A stretch of DNA of 64,000 bases from Xenorhabdus poinarii G6 (GTDB taxonomy: Bacteria; Pseudomonadota; Gammaproteobacteria; Enterobacterales; Enterobacteriaceae): the NCBI RefSeq assembly GCF_000968175.1, contig NZ_FO704551.1, positions 3,472,001-3,536,000 on the forward strand, written 5' to 3'. The notes below the pieces were generated by a model, which was not told where the DNA came from, made no database searches, and saw only the letters and a list, made by a program, of their open reading frames with translations. A program made the position numbers and the translations under genes. Of this stretch, positions 45,721 through 59,554 are shown in pieces. The stretch's first letter is position 1; every line of letters starts with the position of its first letter.

Positions 45721-45789
45721 CGGATTTATCCTCTGTCAGTATTCACATCGATAGGAGTCTTCATTTATTCGGGATCCAGCCATCAGAAA

Positions 45790-46794
45790 CTAAAGCAACG
45801 CCTGAGTTTCTTCATACCCAAAACGAATATTCATGCACTGCACTGCTTGTGCGGCGGCACCTTTCAATAAATTATCCTCAGCACCGACGACGATCAGGTG
45901 CTGCCCCTGAACGGCAAAGCCGATATCACAGAATGGCAAACCAACAACCGCTTTCAGCGAGGGAAAGCCATGACGGTATAAACGCACCAATGGCTTATCA
46001 TGATACGCCTGCTGATAAACCTCTCTGATTTGTGCTTCTGTCACATCTGCTTTCAATTTACAGGTCATGGTGGCAAGAATACCGCGCGAGAAATTGCCCA
46101 AATGAGGGGTAAAAATCACCTCCGTCCCTAAATGCGTGGCGATTTCTGGTTGATGACGATGGTTAAACACCCCATAAGGCTGCAAACTCACTTCACAAAA
46201 GCTATTGGTGGTAGCGGCTTTCCGACCGACACCGCTGACACCACTGACTGCATTAATCACCGGCCAATGTTCTGTATCTAATAAATTTTGCTCAAGCAAT
46301 GGCTTCAAAGAAAGTTGAGAAACCGTGGGATAACAACCGGGCACTGCAATTAATTGTGCTTGCTTGATTTTTTCTGCCTGCCACTCTGCTAATCCATAGA
46401 CTGCTCGCGCCAGCCACTCCGCATTTTTATGTTTAAACCCGTAGTATTTTTCATAAAACTGTGTATTTTGTATGCGATAAGCACCCGATAAATCAAACAC
46501 AATACAGCCCGCATCCAGAAAGACTGGCGCAATATCATGGCTGACTTCATGAGCCGTCGCGAGGAAGACCACATCAATTTCCTTCGCGGCCTCACTCACG
46601 TCGGTCAGTGGCTGTAAGGGCAGATCAAGAATCCCCTTATATTGTGGATGAAGTTCGGAAAAACATTTCCCCCTATCTAAGCTTTGAGAAGACACCATCA
46701 AGCTGGAAAGATAGACATGGGGATGACGTTGTAGATAGGCTGCTAACTCAGCTCCGGTATAACCACTGGCACCCACAATCAGTGCATTCAACAT
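45790..46794 (-). CDS. argC: N-acetyl-gamma-glutamyl-phosphate reductase
   Basis: ArgC reduces acetylglutamyl phosphate with NADPH. 334 residues. The N-terminal Rossmann motif is [15 protein letters not shown] and the catalytic Cys is in [12 protein letters not shown]. First gene of the argCBGH operon and divergent from argE across a 116-base control region with ARG boxes. Confidence 0.97.
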   Translation of the reverse strand: MLNALIVGASGYTGAELAAYLQRHPHVYLSSLMVSSQSLDRGKCFSELHPQYKGILDLPLQPLTDVSEAAKEIDVVFLATAHEVSHDIAPVFLDAGCIVFDLSGAYRIQNTQFYEKYYGFKHKNAEWLARAVYGLAEWQAEKIKQAQLIAVPGCYPTVSQLSLKPLLEQNLLDTEHWPVINAVSGVSGVGRKAATTNSFCEVSLQPYGVFNHRHQPEIATHLGTEVIFTPHLGNFSRGILATMTCKLKADVTEAQIREVYQQAYHDKPLVRLYRHGFPSLKAVVGLPFCDIGFAVQGQHLIVVGAEDNLLKGAAAQAVQCMNIRFGYEETQALL

Positions 46795-46846
46795 GGAATT
46801 TATTCACCTTATAGTATTAACCCAATAGTATTAATTTAGCCACTTT

Positions 46847-46885
46847 ATTGAATTTATATGCAGTTAATTTGCATTAATATTGATA
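46847..46885. promoter_or_regulatory. Paired ARG boxes (ArgR operator) between argC and argE
   Basis: TGAATTTATATGCA (46849-46862) and TGCATTAATATTGA (46870-46883) each match 12 of 14 positions of TGAATwwwwATTCA. Their centres are 21 bases apart, the spacing of two 18-bp ARG boxes with 3 bases between. One operator could control both divergent units, as in the E. coli argECBH region. Confidence 0.8.
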
Positions 46886-46910
46886 CTATTCTGAATAAAG
46901 GCTGTCAACA

Positions 46911-48068
46911 GTGAAAATGAAATTACCTTCTTTTATTAAATTATATGACCAACTCATTGCTGCCCCTTCTATCAGTGCAACGGATGCTGAGCGGGATCAA
47001 AGCAATGAAATTGTTATCAACCTGCTGGCAGAATGGCTAAAGGCAATTGGCTTTGCGATTGAAATTCAGCCTGTTCCTGACACCCGGGGAAAATTCAATC
47101 TACTGGCAACATTGGGTAAGGGGTCAGGCGGTTTACTGCTATGCGGTCATACCGATACCGTGCCTTTTGATGCCGGCCGCTGGACACAAGATCCCTTCAC
47201 ACTGACCGAACGTGATGGTAAGTTGTATGGGCTTGGCACGGCGGACATGAAAGGCTTCTTTGCCTTTATTATTGATGCCCTGCGGGATATGGATGCCAGC
47301 AAGCTATCTCATCCCCTTTATATTCTGGCCACCGCCGATGAAGAAACATCTATGGCAGGCGCGCGTTACTTTGCTGCCAATACCCATATTCGGCCTGATT
47401 TTGCCATCATCGGCGAACCTACATCGTTACAACCTATCCGCGCCCATAAAGGGCATATCGCTCCAGCGATCCGCATTGACGGAAAATCAGGACATTCCAG
47501 CGATCCTGACCGGGGAGTCAACGCGATTGATTTGATGCACGAATCCATCACCCAACTGATAAAACTACGCCACACCTTACAAGAACGCTATCACAATCCC
47601 GCTTTTGTTATTCCTTATCCCACCATGAATTTTGGTCATATTCACGGTGGTGACGCGGCGAACCGCATTTGCGCCTGCTGCGAACTACATATGGATATTC
47701 GCCCACTTCCCGGATTGACCTTACAAGATTTGAACGGATTACTGAACGACGCACTGGCTCCCGTCAAACAGCGCTGGCCAGGTCGTCTCAACGTGACAGA
47801 ACTTCATGCCCCGATACCAGGTTATGAGTGTCCCACCGACCACAAGCTAGTTGGCGTCATCGAAAAATTGTTGGGAACAAAGGCAGATACCGTCAATTAC
47901 TGTACGGAAGCACCGTTTATTCAGGAATTATGTCCCACACTGGTTTTAGGGCCAGGATCGATTGAACAGGCACATCAGCCCGACGAATTTTTGGATATGG
48001 CATTTATTGAACCAACAAGAAAGCTGCTTTCACAACTTGTTGAACATTTTTGTTTAAGTGCAGACTAA
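46911..48068 (+). CDS. argE: Acetylornithine deacetylase
   Basis: ArgE removes the acetyl group from N-acetylornithine; it is a zinc enzyme of the M20 family. 385 residues. Metal ligands are in [11 protein letters not shown] (His), [11 protein letters not shown] (Asp), [11 protein letters not shown] (catalytic Glu pair) and [14 protein letters not shown] (His). The start is GTG at 46911 (MKMKLPSF), which aligns with the E. coli start; an ATG two codons later is the alternative. AAGG lies nine bases upstream. Confidence 0.96.
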   Translation: MKMKLPSFIKLYDQLIAAPSISATDAERDQSNEIVINLLAEWLKAIGFAIEIQPVPDTRGKFNLLATLGKGSGGLLLCGHTDTVPFDAGRWTQDPFTLTERDGKLYGLGTADMKGFFAFIIDALRDMDASKLSHPLYILATADEETSMAGARYFAANTHIRPDFAIIGEPTSLQPIRAHKGHIAPAIRIDGKSGHSSDPDRGVNAIDLMHESITQLIKLRHTLQERYHNPAFVIPYPTMNFGHIHGGDAANRICACCELHMDIRPLPGLTLQDLNGLLNDALAPVKQRWPGRLNVTELHAPIPGYECPTDHKLVGVIEKLLGTKADTVNYCTEAPFIQELCPTLVLGPGSIEQAHQPDEFLDMAFIEPTRKLLSQLVEHFCLSAD

Positions 48069-48204
48069 ACGTTATCTCCCAACACCACTCTTCTTGCAGT
48101 CGGCATTATCACCTCGGTGAGTACACCGGGGTTTTTCGCGATAAAAATTAAAATCAATGTGACCCGCATTTGAATAAAAATAATGCACCATCGATATTAA
48201 AAAT

Positions 48205-48275
48205 TATGTTTTTCATCGCCGTATGGTCACTGAACCCAATCAGGTTTGGTGTGGTGATGTTACGTCTGTGTGGCA
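48205..48275 (+). pseudogene. Remnant of an IS3-family transposase (OrfB)
   Basis: The frame reads MVTEPNQVWCGDVTSVW at 48223-48273. EPNQVWCGDVT is the block around the first catalytic Asp of IS3-type integrases. The frame is closed by TAA at 48181 and TGA past 48330 and no other domain is left. It is distinct in sequence from the intact IS3-family element at 23624-25049. Confidence 0.65.
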
Positions 48276-48424
48276 GTCTTTGATAATAGCTTCTTCATCT
48301 AAACCGTTTCTAAATGCAAACCATGCTCCAACATGAATTTCTTTCCTAATCACTTTGAATATTCCTCACCAAGAATAAGCCATTTCTTGATTGACTAAAA
48401 ATCCGACTTCACCCATTCTGTTTT

Positions 48425-48464
48425 GGACATCTAAATGGATAGACATATAAACATTTAAACATCT
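48425..48464 (+). promoter_or_regulatory. Five tandem met boxes (MetJ operator) of metF
   Basis: Five 8-base units in phase: GGACATCT, AAATGGAT, AGACATAT, AAACATTT, AAACATCT, compared with the consensus AGACGTCT. The outer and third units match best. MetJ binds such arrays cooperatively. They lie 45 bases before the metF start. Confidence 0.8.
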
Positions 48465-48478
48465 AAAAAAACGGATAA

Positions 48479-49396
<918 letters not shown>

Positions 49397-49413
49397 CTTG
49401 TTGATATAACCAT

Positions 49414-49441
49414 AAAAAAAGCCGAGTATTCGGCTTTTTAT
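49414..49441. terminator. Bidirectional terminator between metF and ppc
   Basis: AAAAAAAGCCGA, GTAT, TCGGCTTTTT. A strong stem with T-runs on both strands between two convergent genes. Confidence 0.9.
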
Positions 49442-49482
49442 CATTCAAACATGTTTTACGAAATGTTTTACAAAAATCAAAA

Positions 49483-52119
49483 CTAGCCCGTGTTGCGCAT
49501 TCCCGCTGCAACGCCCGCAATAGTGACCATCAGTGCTTGTTCAAGATGTGGATCAGGGCTTTCCTGCTGACGGGAACGCTGTAACAATTCAGCTTGTAGC
49601 ACGTTCAACGGATCGGTATACACATTACGCAATGCGATAGATTCAGCGATCCACGGCAAATCCGCCATTAATTGCTCATCCTGTGAAATTGACAGCACCG
49701 TTTTGATATCTTTCGCAAGCTGATCACGCAATTTTGCCCCCAGAGGCCACAATTTCGGTGCCACGAGACGTTGGTCATAATATTCCGCCAGCCATAAATC
49801 GGCTTTGGCAAACACCATCTCTAACATGGCGATACGCGTATTGAAGAATGGCCAGTCACGGCACATATCCGTTAAAACCGACAAATTACCCGTATCAATC
49901 ACCCGTTGCAACGCCGCGCCTGCCCCCAGCCATGCCGGAAGCATCAGGCGGTTTTGTGTCCATGCGAATATCCACGGGATCGCCCGCAAACTTTCAACGC
50001 CTCCCGTCGGGCGTCGTTTCGCCGGCCGTGAGCCCAAAGGCAATTTGGCCAATTCCTGCTCAGGGGTGGCAGCCCGAAAATAAGGCACAAATTCCGGTTG
50101 TTCACGCACATAATCACGATACATGTCACAAGAAACAGCCGACAGCGTATCCATAATCTGCCGCCATTCCGGTTTCGGCTCCGGTGGTGGCAATAAGTTA
50201 GCTTCCAGAATCGCACTGGCATACAAGGCTAAGCTACTGATCGTGACCTGTGGCAAGCCAAACTTAAAGCGGATCATTTCCCCCTGTTCTGTGACACGTA
50301 ATCCCCCCTTCAGACTCCCTGGTGGTTGGGAAAGCAACGCCGCATGAGCAGGCGCACCACCACGACCAATCGTACCTCCACGGCCATGAAACAGGGTCAG
50401 CGTCACGCCCTCTTGTTCACAGACTTTGATTAACGCATCCTGCGCCCGGTATTGCGCCCACGACGCGGCCATCACCCCCGCATCTTTAGCGGAATCCGAG
50501 TAACCAATCATCACCATCTGTTTATCTTTTATCAGATTGCGATACCACGCGATCCCCAACAATTGCCGAATCACACTCTCGGCGTTGTTAAGGTCTTCAA
50601 GGGTTTCGAATAAGGGTGCAACGGGCAATGACAGCGAGCATCCCGCTTCTTTCAACAACAATTTCACGGCCAAAACATCAGAAGGGACTTTCGCCATGGA
50701 AATAACATAAGCGGCAATCGCATCTTGTGGTGATTCAGCTATCACCTTGCAGGTATCGAAAATCTCCTGTGTTTCTGCACTTGGCTGCCAGTCACACGGG
50801 GTTAAAGGCCGCTTTGACTGCAATTCACGCAGCAGAAATGTTTGTTTTTCAGCTTCCGGCCAGCTCGCATAATCGCCCATTTCCAGATATTGCGTCAGTT
50901 CAGCTATCGCTTCGGTATGGCGGGTACTTTCCTGACGGATATCAATTCGCACCAAAGATAAACCAAAGCAACGAATACGACGCAAAGTATCCAGCAATTG
51001 CCCATTTGCAATAATTTCCATGCCACACGCTTTCAGGGATTGATAGCAAGCATACAATGGTTGCCACAACTGTTCGTTATGCAGCAATAAGTCCGTGGGT
51101 GGCAGCGCTTGCTCACCTTTCAGACGTTTTTCCAGGTAAGCCAGCGTGTGACCTAATTGCGTTCGCAGTTGTTTAGCAATTTCACGGTAAGGCTCTAACA
51201 CATGCTCGCCCCCTGCCATCTGACGAAGTTCAGGTGTACATACCGACATGGAGAGTTCAGAAACTAAAATCTGGATATCTTTCAGAAACAGATCCGCCGC
51301 CTTCCAACGACTGAGCAGCAAGGCATGGCGAGTCATTTCAGCCGTCACGTTAGGATTACCATCACGATCTCCTCCCATCCAAGAGGTGAAACGGACAGGT
51401 ACCGCTTCTACCGGCAGGCTGTAGCCAATGGATTGTTCCAGTTGTTCATTGAATTCACTCAGAAAGGCGGGGACACCCTCCCACAAACTGTTTTCTACCA
51501 CGGCAAATCCCCATTTTGCTTCGTCAATGGGCGTCGGGCGGATCTTACGTATCTCATCGGTATGCCATGATTGAGCAATCAACTGGCGCAACCGACGCAT
51601 AATGTTATTGCGTTCGTAGTCCGCCAGGTCATCATGATCAAGCTGTGCCAGGCAGCCATTCACTTCAACTAATTTATGAATCAAGGTACGGCGGGCAATT
51701 TCTGTCGGATGTGCAGTCAGAACCAATTCAATCGCCAGTTCATTGACCGCATTGACCAATTCATCATGATTGAACTGTTTTTCTTTGAGTCGGTTGAACA
51801 ACGTTGCCAATGCCACCGGATTGCTTGCCGCCTCACCGTGTGGCGAAATGCTGTGATATTGTTCAGCAACGTTAGTCAGATTTAAAAACTGGTTAAACGC
51901 GCGGGCAACAGGCAGTAACTCATCATTAGATAAATTTTCCAGTGTCGATAAAAGCTGCTGACGGTGTTCTCCATTGCCAGCACGGGAGGATTTGGATAAC
52001 TTCCTGATGGTTTCCACTTTATCAAGAATATCATCTCCCAAAGCTTCTTTAATTGTATCGCCCAATAACTTACCGAGCATACTGACATTACTTCGCATTG
52101 CAGAATATTGTTGATTCAT
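49483..52119 (-). CDS. ppc: Phosphoenolpyruvate carboxylase
   Basis: Ppc makes oxaloacetate from PEP and bicarbonate to refill the TCA cycle. 878 residues (883 in E. coli). The catalytic His is in [16 protein letters not shown], the mobile loop in [16 protein letters not shown], and the enzyme ends in the required [14 protein letters not shown] is also conserved. Start at 52119 ([16 protein letters not shown]) aligns with E. coli; the frame extends to 52167. Confidence 0.97.
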   Translation of the reverse strand: MNQQYSAMRSNVSMLGKLLGDTIKEALGDDILDKVETIRKLSKSSRAGNGEHRQQLLSTLENLSNDELLPVARAFNQFLNLTNVAEQYHSISPHGEAASNPVALATLFNRLKEKQFNHDELVNAVNELAIELVLTAHPTEIARRTLIHKLVEVNGCLAQLDHDDLADYERNNIMRRLRQLIAQSWHTDEIRKIRPTPIDEAKWGFAVVENSLWEGVPAFLSEFNEQLEQSIGYSLPVEAVPVRFTSWMGGDRDGNPNVTAEMTRHALLLSRWKAADLFLKDIQILVSELSMSVCTPELRQMAGGEHVLEPYREIAKQLRTQLGHTLAYLEKRLKGEQALPPTDLLLHNEQLWQPLYACYQSLKACGMEIIANGQLLDTLRRIRCFGLSLVRIDIRQESTRHTEAIAELTQYLEMGDYASWPEAEKQTFLLRELQSKRPLTPCDWQPSAETQEIFDTCKVIAESPQDAIAAYVISMAKVPSDVLAVKLLLKEAGCSLSLPVAPLFETLEDLNNAESVIRQLLGIAWYRNLIKDKQMVMIGYSDSAKDAGVMAASWAQYRAQDALIKVCEQEGVTLTLFHGRGGTIGRGGAPAHAALLSQPPGSLKGGLRVTEQGEMIRFKFGLPQVTISSLALYASAILEANLLPPPEPKPEWRQIMDTLSAVSCDMYRDYVREQPEFVPYFRAATPEQELAKLPLGSRPAKRRPTGGVESLRAIPWIFAWTQNRLMLPAWLGAGAALQRVIDTGNLSVLTDMCRDWPFFNTRIAMLEMVFAKADLWLAEYYDQRLVAPKLWPLGAKLRDQLAKDIKTVLSISQDEQLMADLPWIAESIALRNVYTDPLNVLQAELLQRSRQQESPDPHLEQALMVTIAGVAAGMRNTG

Positions 52120-52291
52120 ATAATCCCTGACCTTGTGTTGCTGTATGTCACCTATTTTCACCAGCAAGCTGGCTCAATTCGCATTTACCCGATATCTGTC
52201 CGAATGTGTTATGTCTTACTGTCGCGGTTTTATGCCTTTCTGTCGACCATGTTCTGCTGTCGGGTTAAAAATCCGACGAGGGAAAGCGGGG

Positions 52292-54727
52292 CTACAGCAG
52301 TTGCGACAGACGATTTAAATCTGATTGGATCGCCCCCGCCGTGACATCCCGCCCGGCGCCTGGCCCACGGATCACTAATGGATTATCACGATACCAGCGG
52401 CTTTCTATCGCAAAAACATTATCGGCTGGCAACAGTGAGGCCAATGGATGATCACCACGCACGGCTTCCACACCAACTTTTGCCTTACCGCTGGTATCAA
52501 AACGCGCAACATACCGTAGTACCAGCCCCATTTCCCGGGCGGCTTCTAACCGTTGCAACATCTGTGCATTAATGGCTGCACTGTTTTCAAAGAATTCATC
52601 AATAGAGCCCACCCGAGCTTCTTGCGGCACTAACGATTCAACACGAACCTGATCAGGCTCGATCTCATAACCGGCTTCCCGCGCCAGGATCACCAACTTA
52701 CGCATGACATCCTGACCAGAAAGATCAATGCGCGGATCAGGTTCCGTTAACCCCTGCTGCCATGCTTGTTCCACTAATTCACTGAAAGGCACTGAACCAT
52801 CAAACTGCAAGAATAGCCAGGATAATGTGCCGGAAAATACCCCACTGATGGAGAGGATAGTATCCCCACTTTCCCGCAAATCCCTGACGGAATAGTTAAT
52901 TGGCAGCCCCGCACCAACCGTCGCGTTATATAACCAGTGGCGGCCTGTTTTGGCAAACGCATCGCGGATCATACGATAAGTGTTGCTGTCGGAAGAACCA
53001 ACAATCTTGTTAGCGCTGATAACATGGAAGCCATAACTGGCAAAATAGCTATATTCTGAGGCCAATTCTTCACTTGCCGTGACATCCAATACCACCAAAT
53101 CGTCATAAGGATGTGCCCGCATCCATAAAAACAGCGCATCCTCATCATGTACAGTTGCTTCATCATCAAAAAATGCCATCGCCCGACTGGCGTCAATACC
53201 CTGATAATTCAGCAAACTCCGGCGGCTATCAACAACCCCCGCCAGAATAAATTCAAAACCACTGCGCGCAGAAATATTTTTCTGTTCACGGGCAAACAGC
53301 TCCAGCCAACGAGAACCAATATTGCCTTTGCCAAACAGCACTAAACCAATCCGTTTTTCAGCCCGGAACAGGCTTTGATGGAGTCCCTGAATCAGATGAG
53401 ACGTTTGATTCGAACGCAGCACAGCAACCAGGCTGATACCGTCTTCCGCATGCCAGATAAATTCAACCGGCTGATCCTTTAATTGTTGATAAAAACGGTG
53501 GCTATGCAGCGGGTTTTTACATACTCCCGCGCCGACCAACGCCACCAGCGCCAAGCCTTCCCGCAAAGAAAGTTTGCAGGGGAAAGAGGCATCCTGCAAA
53601 ACATCGAGGGCGCTATTGACAACTTCAGAGGTATAGCAAAGCTGGATCAGGTTGCAATCGGTATGCAACCCGGTCGCCAATGGCCGGATTTGAGTTCGCT
53701 TCAACAAAGAATCAATGTCTTTGTGGATTTGTTTGAAATCGTGGGCTGAAGAAACATGCAATTCAATCAGACAGACATCATCATGACTGGTCACGATTTT
53801 TGCGCCGGTTCCCGTTGCCAGTACCCGTTCAATACGGGTAGAACCTTGTTCTGGCTGGTAACTACAACGCAGTTGCAGATCAATATCGCTGGTGGAAACC
53901 GGCTGCAATGTACGGGTATGGAGCACCGGGGCAGCTAAACGCGCCAGTTCACTGGCTTCATCCAAACGCAGTAACGGTAGCAGGCAGGCATCCTTAACTT
54001 TGCGCGGATCAGCGCTGTAAACCCCCGCGACATCACTCCAGATGGTGACCTTTTTAGCCCCAGCCAACGCTCCCACCTGTGTCGCAGAATAATCACTGCC
54101 ATTGCGTCCCAACAAGACCGTTTCACCATTTTGGGTGCTGGAAATAAAACCGGTTACTACTAATCGCTTATCAGGATGTTGGATCAATAACGAGTTAAGC
54201 AGCGGTTGTGACAATCCGACATCAACTTGCGGCTGAGCAACCCGCTCGGCTCTGAGGAATTGACGCGCATCCAGCCATGTACTAGGAATTCCCTGATTTT
54301 CAAGCACGGCAGCCATCAAACGGGCAGACCAAATTTCCCCATGCCCCACGACTTCGGCGTATGTGATGTCCGTGATGGGTTTATCCAGTAATGTACTCAA
54401 TCTTTCCAGATCAGCGATAAACAGGGAACTCAGTTCTTCAGCAACTGTGTCAGGCAGCAAACCACGGATCAATTCTTGCTGGTAACGCCGCAGAGATTGC
54501 TGTACCTGATGCGCGGATATTCGGTCACTCTGACTCAGTTTAAGCCAGTCAATAAGCTGGTTCGTGGTACTCCCTGCGGCTGACACGACCATCAAATCAC
54601 CCGGCTTGCTGTAGTTCACCATAATTTCAGCGACCCGCTGATAACATTTCACATCAGCCAAGCTACTACCACCAAATTTATGCAACTGACGGCCAGATTC
54701 CGCCCCCGCTGTTGTCAGTGTACTCAT
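52292..54727 (-). CDS. metL: Bifunctional aspartokinase II / homoserine dehydrogenase II
   Basis: MetL catalyses the first and third steps of the methionine branch from aspartate. 811 residues. The N-terminal aspartokinase has KFGGSSLADVKCY and GRNGSDYSA. A middle region links to the C-terminal dehydrogenase with VLFGKGNIGSRWLELFA (NAD(P) site) and GPGAGRDVTAGAIQSD at the end. It begins 2 bases after the metB stop, with its GAGGT site inside metB, so metB and metL are one operon. Confidence 0.97.
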   Translation of the reverse strand: MSTLTTAGAESGRQLHKFGGSSLADVKCYQRVAEIMVNYSKPGDLMVVSAAGSTTNQLIDWLKLSQSDRISAHQVQQSLRRYQQELIRGLLPDTVAEELSSLFIADLERLSTLLDKPITDITYAEVVGHGEIWSARLMAAVLENQGIPSTWLDARQFLRAERVAQPQVDVGLSQPLLNSLLIQHPDKRLVVTGFISSTQNGETVLLGRNGSDYSATQVGALAGAKKVTIWSDVAGVYSADPRKVKDACLLPLLRLDEASELARLAAPVLHTRTLQPVSTSDIDLQLRCSYQPEQGSTRIERVLATGTGAKIVTSHDDVCLIELHVSSAHDFKQIHKDIDSLLKRTQIRPLATGLHTDCNLIQLCYTSEVVNSALDVLQDASFPCKLSLREGLALVALVGAGVCKNPLHSHRFYQQLKDQPVEFIWHAEDGISLVAVLRSNQTSHLIQGLHQSLFRAEKRIGLVLFGKGNIGSRWLELFAREQKNISARSGFEFILAGVVDSRRSLLNYQGIDASRAMAFFDDEATVHDEDALFLWMRAHPYDDLVVLDVTASEELASEYSYFASYGFHVISANKIVGSSDSNTYRMIRDAFAKTGRHWLYNATVGAGLPINYSVRDLRESGDTILSISGVFSGTLSWLFLQFDGSVPFSELVEQAWQQGLTEPDPRIDLSGQDVMRKLVILAREAGYEIEPDQVRVESLVPQEARVGSIDEFFENSAAINAQMLQRLEAAREMGLVLRYVARFDTSGKAKVGVEAVRGDHPLASLLPADNVFAIESRWYRDNPLVIRGPGAGRDVTAGAIQSDLNRLSQLL

Positions 54728-54729
54728 GA

Positions 54730-55890
54730 TTACCTCGTTGCCGCTGCCTGAAACGCATTATCCAGATCAGCAATTAAATCCTGACTATCTTCAATTCCTA
54801 CAGAGACACGAAGAAGCAAATCCGTTATCCCTGCCTGAGCCCTTGCTTCTGCCGACATGCCCGCGTGTGTCATTGTTGCGGTATGAGAAATCAACGATTC
54901 CACCCCACCGAGAGATTCAGCCAAAGTCAATAATTTTAACGCAGATAAAAAACGACGCATGGTCTGTTCATCACCATCCAATTCGAAACTGAGCATTGCC
55001 CCGAAACCTTGCTGTTGCTTAACGGCAATTTCATGCCCCGGGTGAGTTTTCAATCCAGGATAAAACAGTTTTTTCACCTGAGGCTGTTGTTGCAGATAAT
55101 CCACAATGGCAACCGCATTGTTTTGCTGGAGTAACACGCGAGCAGATAATGTACGAATGCCACGCAATAGCAGATAGCTGTCAAACGCCGCAGCCGTCAC
55201 GCCGATATTGTTTGCCCACCAGGCCACCTCTTCCGCAATAGAGGATTCCTTAGCGATAATGGCCCCTGCAATCAGATCAGAATGTCCATTCAAGTATTTT
55301 GTGCAGGAATGAACAACTAAATCAGCCCCTAAATCTAATGGTTTTTGCAAAACAGGACTTAAAAACGTGTTATCAACAACGACCAATGCCCCGACGTCAT
55401 GCGCCAAACCACAAATATATTGAATATCCACGATCCGTAACAAGGGATTACTTGGTGTCTCAATCAATACCAGCTTGGGCTTTTTGGCTAATGCCTGTTT
55501 TAACGCCTGTTCATCGGATTGATCAACAAAAATCACCTTGTATGCACCGCGCTTGCTCTGACTGTCAAAAAGACGATAACTACCGCCATAACAGTCATGG
55601 GGAGCTACTAAGCAATCCCCCGGTTTCAGAAACACACTACAAAGCAGATGAATAGCAGACATACCACTGCTGGTCATCACTGCACCCACGCCCCCTTCCA
55701 GCTCTGCCAAAACCTGTTGGACAACATCACGACCAGGATTGCCACGGCGGGAGTAATCATGAGGTCTTGGCTCATTAAAACCGGTAAAGTTATAGGTACT
55801 GGAAAGATAGATAGGTGGCACAACACAGCCATATTGTTCATCAATATTTGCACCACTGTGCACCGCAATTGTCGCTTGCTTACATCCCAT
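54730..55890 (-). CDS. metB: Cystathionine gamma-synthase
   Basis: MetB makes cystathionine from O-succinylhomoserine and cysteine, with PLP. 386 residues. The PLP Lys is in VVHSCTKYLNGHSD; YSRRGNPGRDVVQQ and SSGMSAIHL are typical of the Cys/Met PLP family. Divergent from metJ with met boxes between, and followed closely by metL. Confidence 0.97.
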   Translation of the reverse strand: MGCKQATIAVHSGANIDEQYGCVVPPIYLSSTYNFTGFNEPRPHDYSRRGNPGRDVVQQVLAELEGGVGAVMTSSGMSAIHLLCSVFLKPGDCLVAPHDCYGGSYRLFDSQSKRGAYKVIFVDQSDEQALKQALAKKPKLVLIETPSNPLLRIVDIQYICGLAHDVGALVVVDNTFLSPVLQKPLDLGADLVVHSCTKYLNGHSDLIAGAIIAKESSIAEEVAWWANNIGVTAAAFDSYLLLRGIRTLSARVLLQQNNAVAIVDYLQQQPQVKKLFYPGLKTHPGHEIAVKQQQGFGAMLSFELDGDEQTMRRFLSALKLLTLAESLGGVESLISHTATMTHAGMSAEARAQAGITDLLLRVSVGIEDSQDLIADLDNAFQAAATR

Positions 55891-55939
55891 ACCCTTTCCC
55901 CGCCATCGTTATTATTGGTGACATGCAAGAATAACGATT

Positions 55940-55971
55940 GGATATATAGACGTCAACACATCTAGACATCT
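55940..55971. promoter_or_regulatory. Met boxes (MetJ operator) between metB and metJ
   Basis: Four 8-base units in phase: GGATATAT, AGACGTCA, ACACATCT, AGACATCT. The second and fourth are close to the AGACGTCT consensus. They lie 50 to 80 bases before metB, and would control metBL, and perhaps metJ itself, as in E. coli. Confidence 0.8.
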
Positions 55972-56180
55972 AAAATGTTTTGCGCTTTAATATCCCAATT
56001 CAATAAGTACCATTACACTTTATATGTCTTCTGGTTATATTTTATAAATTAGTGCCAGTGGGGCGATATAGTCGATGGGTGAATTATGCTAGACTAACGC
56101 ATTATCGACATGAAAATAGGTCAGAAATTTTCGCCAATTCCTGATCTCAATTACTTGATTTAGAATATTTAAGGTATCTC

Positions 56181-56498
56181 ATGGCTGAGTGGAATGGTGA
56201 GTATGTCAGCCCTTATGCTGAACATGGCAAAAAAAGTGAACAAGTCAAAAAGATTACGGTTTCAATACCGCTGAAGGTGTTGAAAATACTGACTGATGAA
56301 CGTACCCGCCGTCAGGTGAATAATCTGCGTCATGCAACAAACAGCGAGTTACTGTGTGAAGCTTTTCTCCATGCGTTCACTGGACAGCCTCTGCCTGATG
56401 ATGACGATCTGCGCAAAGAGCGCTATGACGAAATCCCGGAAGCAGCCAAAATCATGATGCGCGAACTCGGTATTGATCCTGACACATGGGAATATTGA
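56181..56498 (+). CDS. metJ: Methionine repressor MetJ
   Basis: MetJ is a ribbon-helix-helix repressor that uses S-adenosylmethionine as corepressor. 105 residues. The DNA-contacting strand is in [15 protein letters not shown] (about residues 22-36), and [20 protein letters not shown] holds helices A and B. Almost identical to E. coli. Both of its expected operators (48425 and 55940) are in this window. Confidence 0.98.
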   Translation: MAEWNGEYVSPYAEHGKKSEQVKKITVSIPLKVLKILTDERTRRQVNNLRHATNSELLCEAFLHAFTGQPLPDDDDLRKERYDEIPEAAKIMMRELGIDPDTWEY

Positions 56499-56502
56499 TA
56501 AC

Positions 56503-56535
56503 AAAAACGCCCGATGTTTTGCATCGGGCGTTTTT
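56503..56535. terminator. Terminator between metJ and rpmE
   Basis: AAAAACGCCCGATG and CATCGGGCGTTTTT around a short T-rich loop. Strong and bidirectional, between two convergent genes. Confidence 0.9.
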
Positions 56536-56594
56536 GTTCAACTGTCTTTACTTCAACTATCCCGCCTGTATTAATCACAGACAAGAAGAAGTCA

Positions 56595-56810
56595 TTACTT
56601 CTTAGTACCTGGAACGCTGAAACGTTTGTTGAAGCGATCAACACGACCACCAGTTGCAACATCACGCTGTTTACCAGTGTAGAATGGGTGACATGCACCG
56701 CAAACGTCCAGGTTCAGATTGTGACTTACAGTAGAGTTGATTTTGATGATATTACCGCAAGAGCAAGATGCCGTAATTTCTTCGTATTTAGGATGGATAC
56801 CTTGTTTCAT
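56595..56810 (-). CDS. rpmE: 50S ribosomal protein L31
   Basis: L31 bridges the 50S central protuberance to the 30S head. 71 residues. Cys16, Cys18, Cys37 and Cys40 make it the zinc-binding C+ form, which is replaced by a zinc-free paralogue under zinc starvation in E. coli. Transcribed away from priA. Confidence 0.97.
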   Translation of the reverse strand: MKQGIHPKYEEITASCSCGNIIKINSTVSHNLNLDVCGACHPFYTGKQRDVATGGRVDRFNKRFSVPGTKK

Positions 56811-56954
56811 GGAAAACCTCTGTTCAGGCCGTGTCGCTATCCAGCCTTGTTATCGCCAGACACCACACGTCGTGTTGATGAAAATAATTCTCGGGAATTT
56901 CTTTCTATACCAAAGGCGGCGGATCATACAGAATATCGGTTTATTGCGCAATGA

Positions 56955-59240
<2,286 letters not shown>

Positions 59241-59554
59241 TAATAAAAAATCATCAATTAAGGACATCAACAGCACATGGTATCTCGTCGCCAGACGCCA
59301 CCATTCAACTGAATATCGGTCAAAAAGAGAGACGATTATGTCTGTCATTTGCGAAGTCTCTCTAAAAAATGATTCATATCACACTTTTTATGTCAACAAA
59401 GTCACGGATGGCGCGGTAAATCCGTTTAAAATAAAATGATGAATATGACTGTAGAAAGCAATCCGCCAGCGCTCCCTTCTCAGGAATGACTGGCATTTTT
59501 TTGGCAGCCAGATAGCAATCTTTTCGCTACCGCTGGAGAGTTAAGGAGTGAACG
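59241..59554. other. Intergenic region priA-cytR
   Basis: 314 bases that should hold the cytR promoter. A short frame, 59338-59439 (33 codons, MSVICEVSLKN at the start), has GAGAGACG seven bases upstream, but no known homologue comes to mind. An imperfect hairpin (CTGGC...GCCAG) lies near 59491-59512. Confidence 0.5.
59338..59439 (+). CDS. Possible small protein, unknown
   Basis: 33 residues from MSVICEVSLKN to NPFKIK. A GAGAGACG motif stands in place of a ribosome-binding site. The same frame is open further upstream into priA, which argues for chance. No function is proposed. Confidence 0.2.
   Translation: MSVICEVSLKNDSYHTFYVNKVTDGAVNPFKIK

Noticed and set aside
52120-52291. Possible small gene between ppc and metL
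   Set aside because: The plus-strand frames of 60 to 78 codons here run into ppc or metL and have no ribosome-binding site. I see only a promoter-sized gap.
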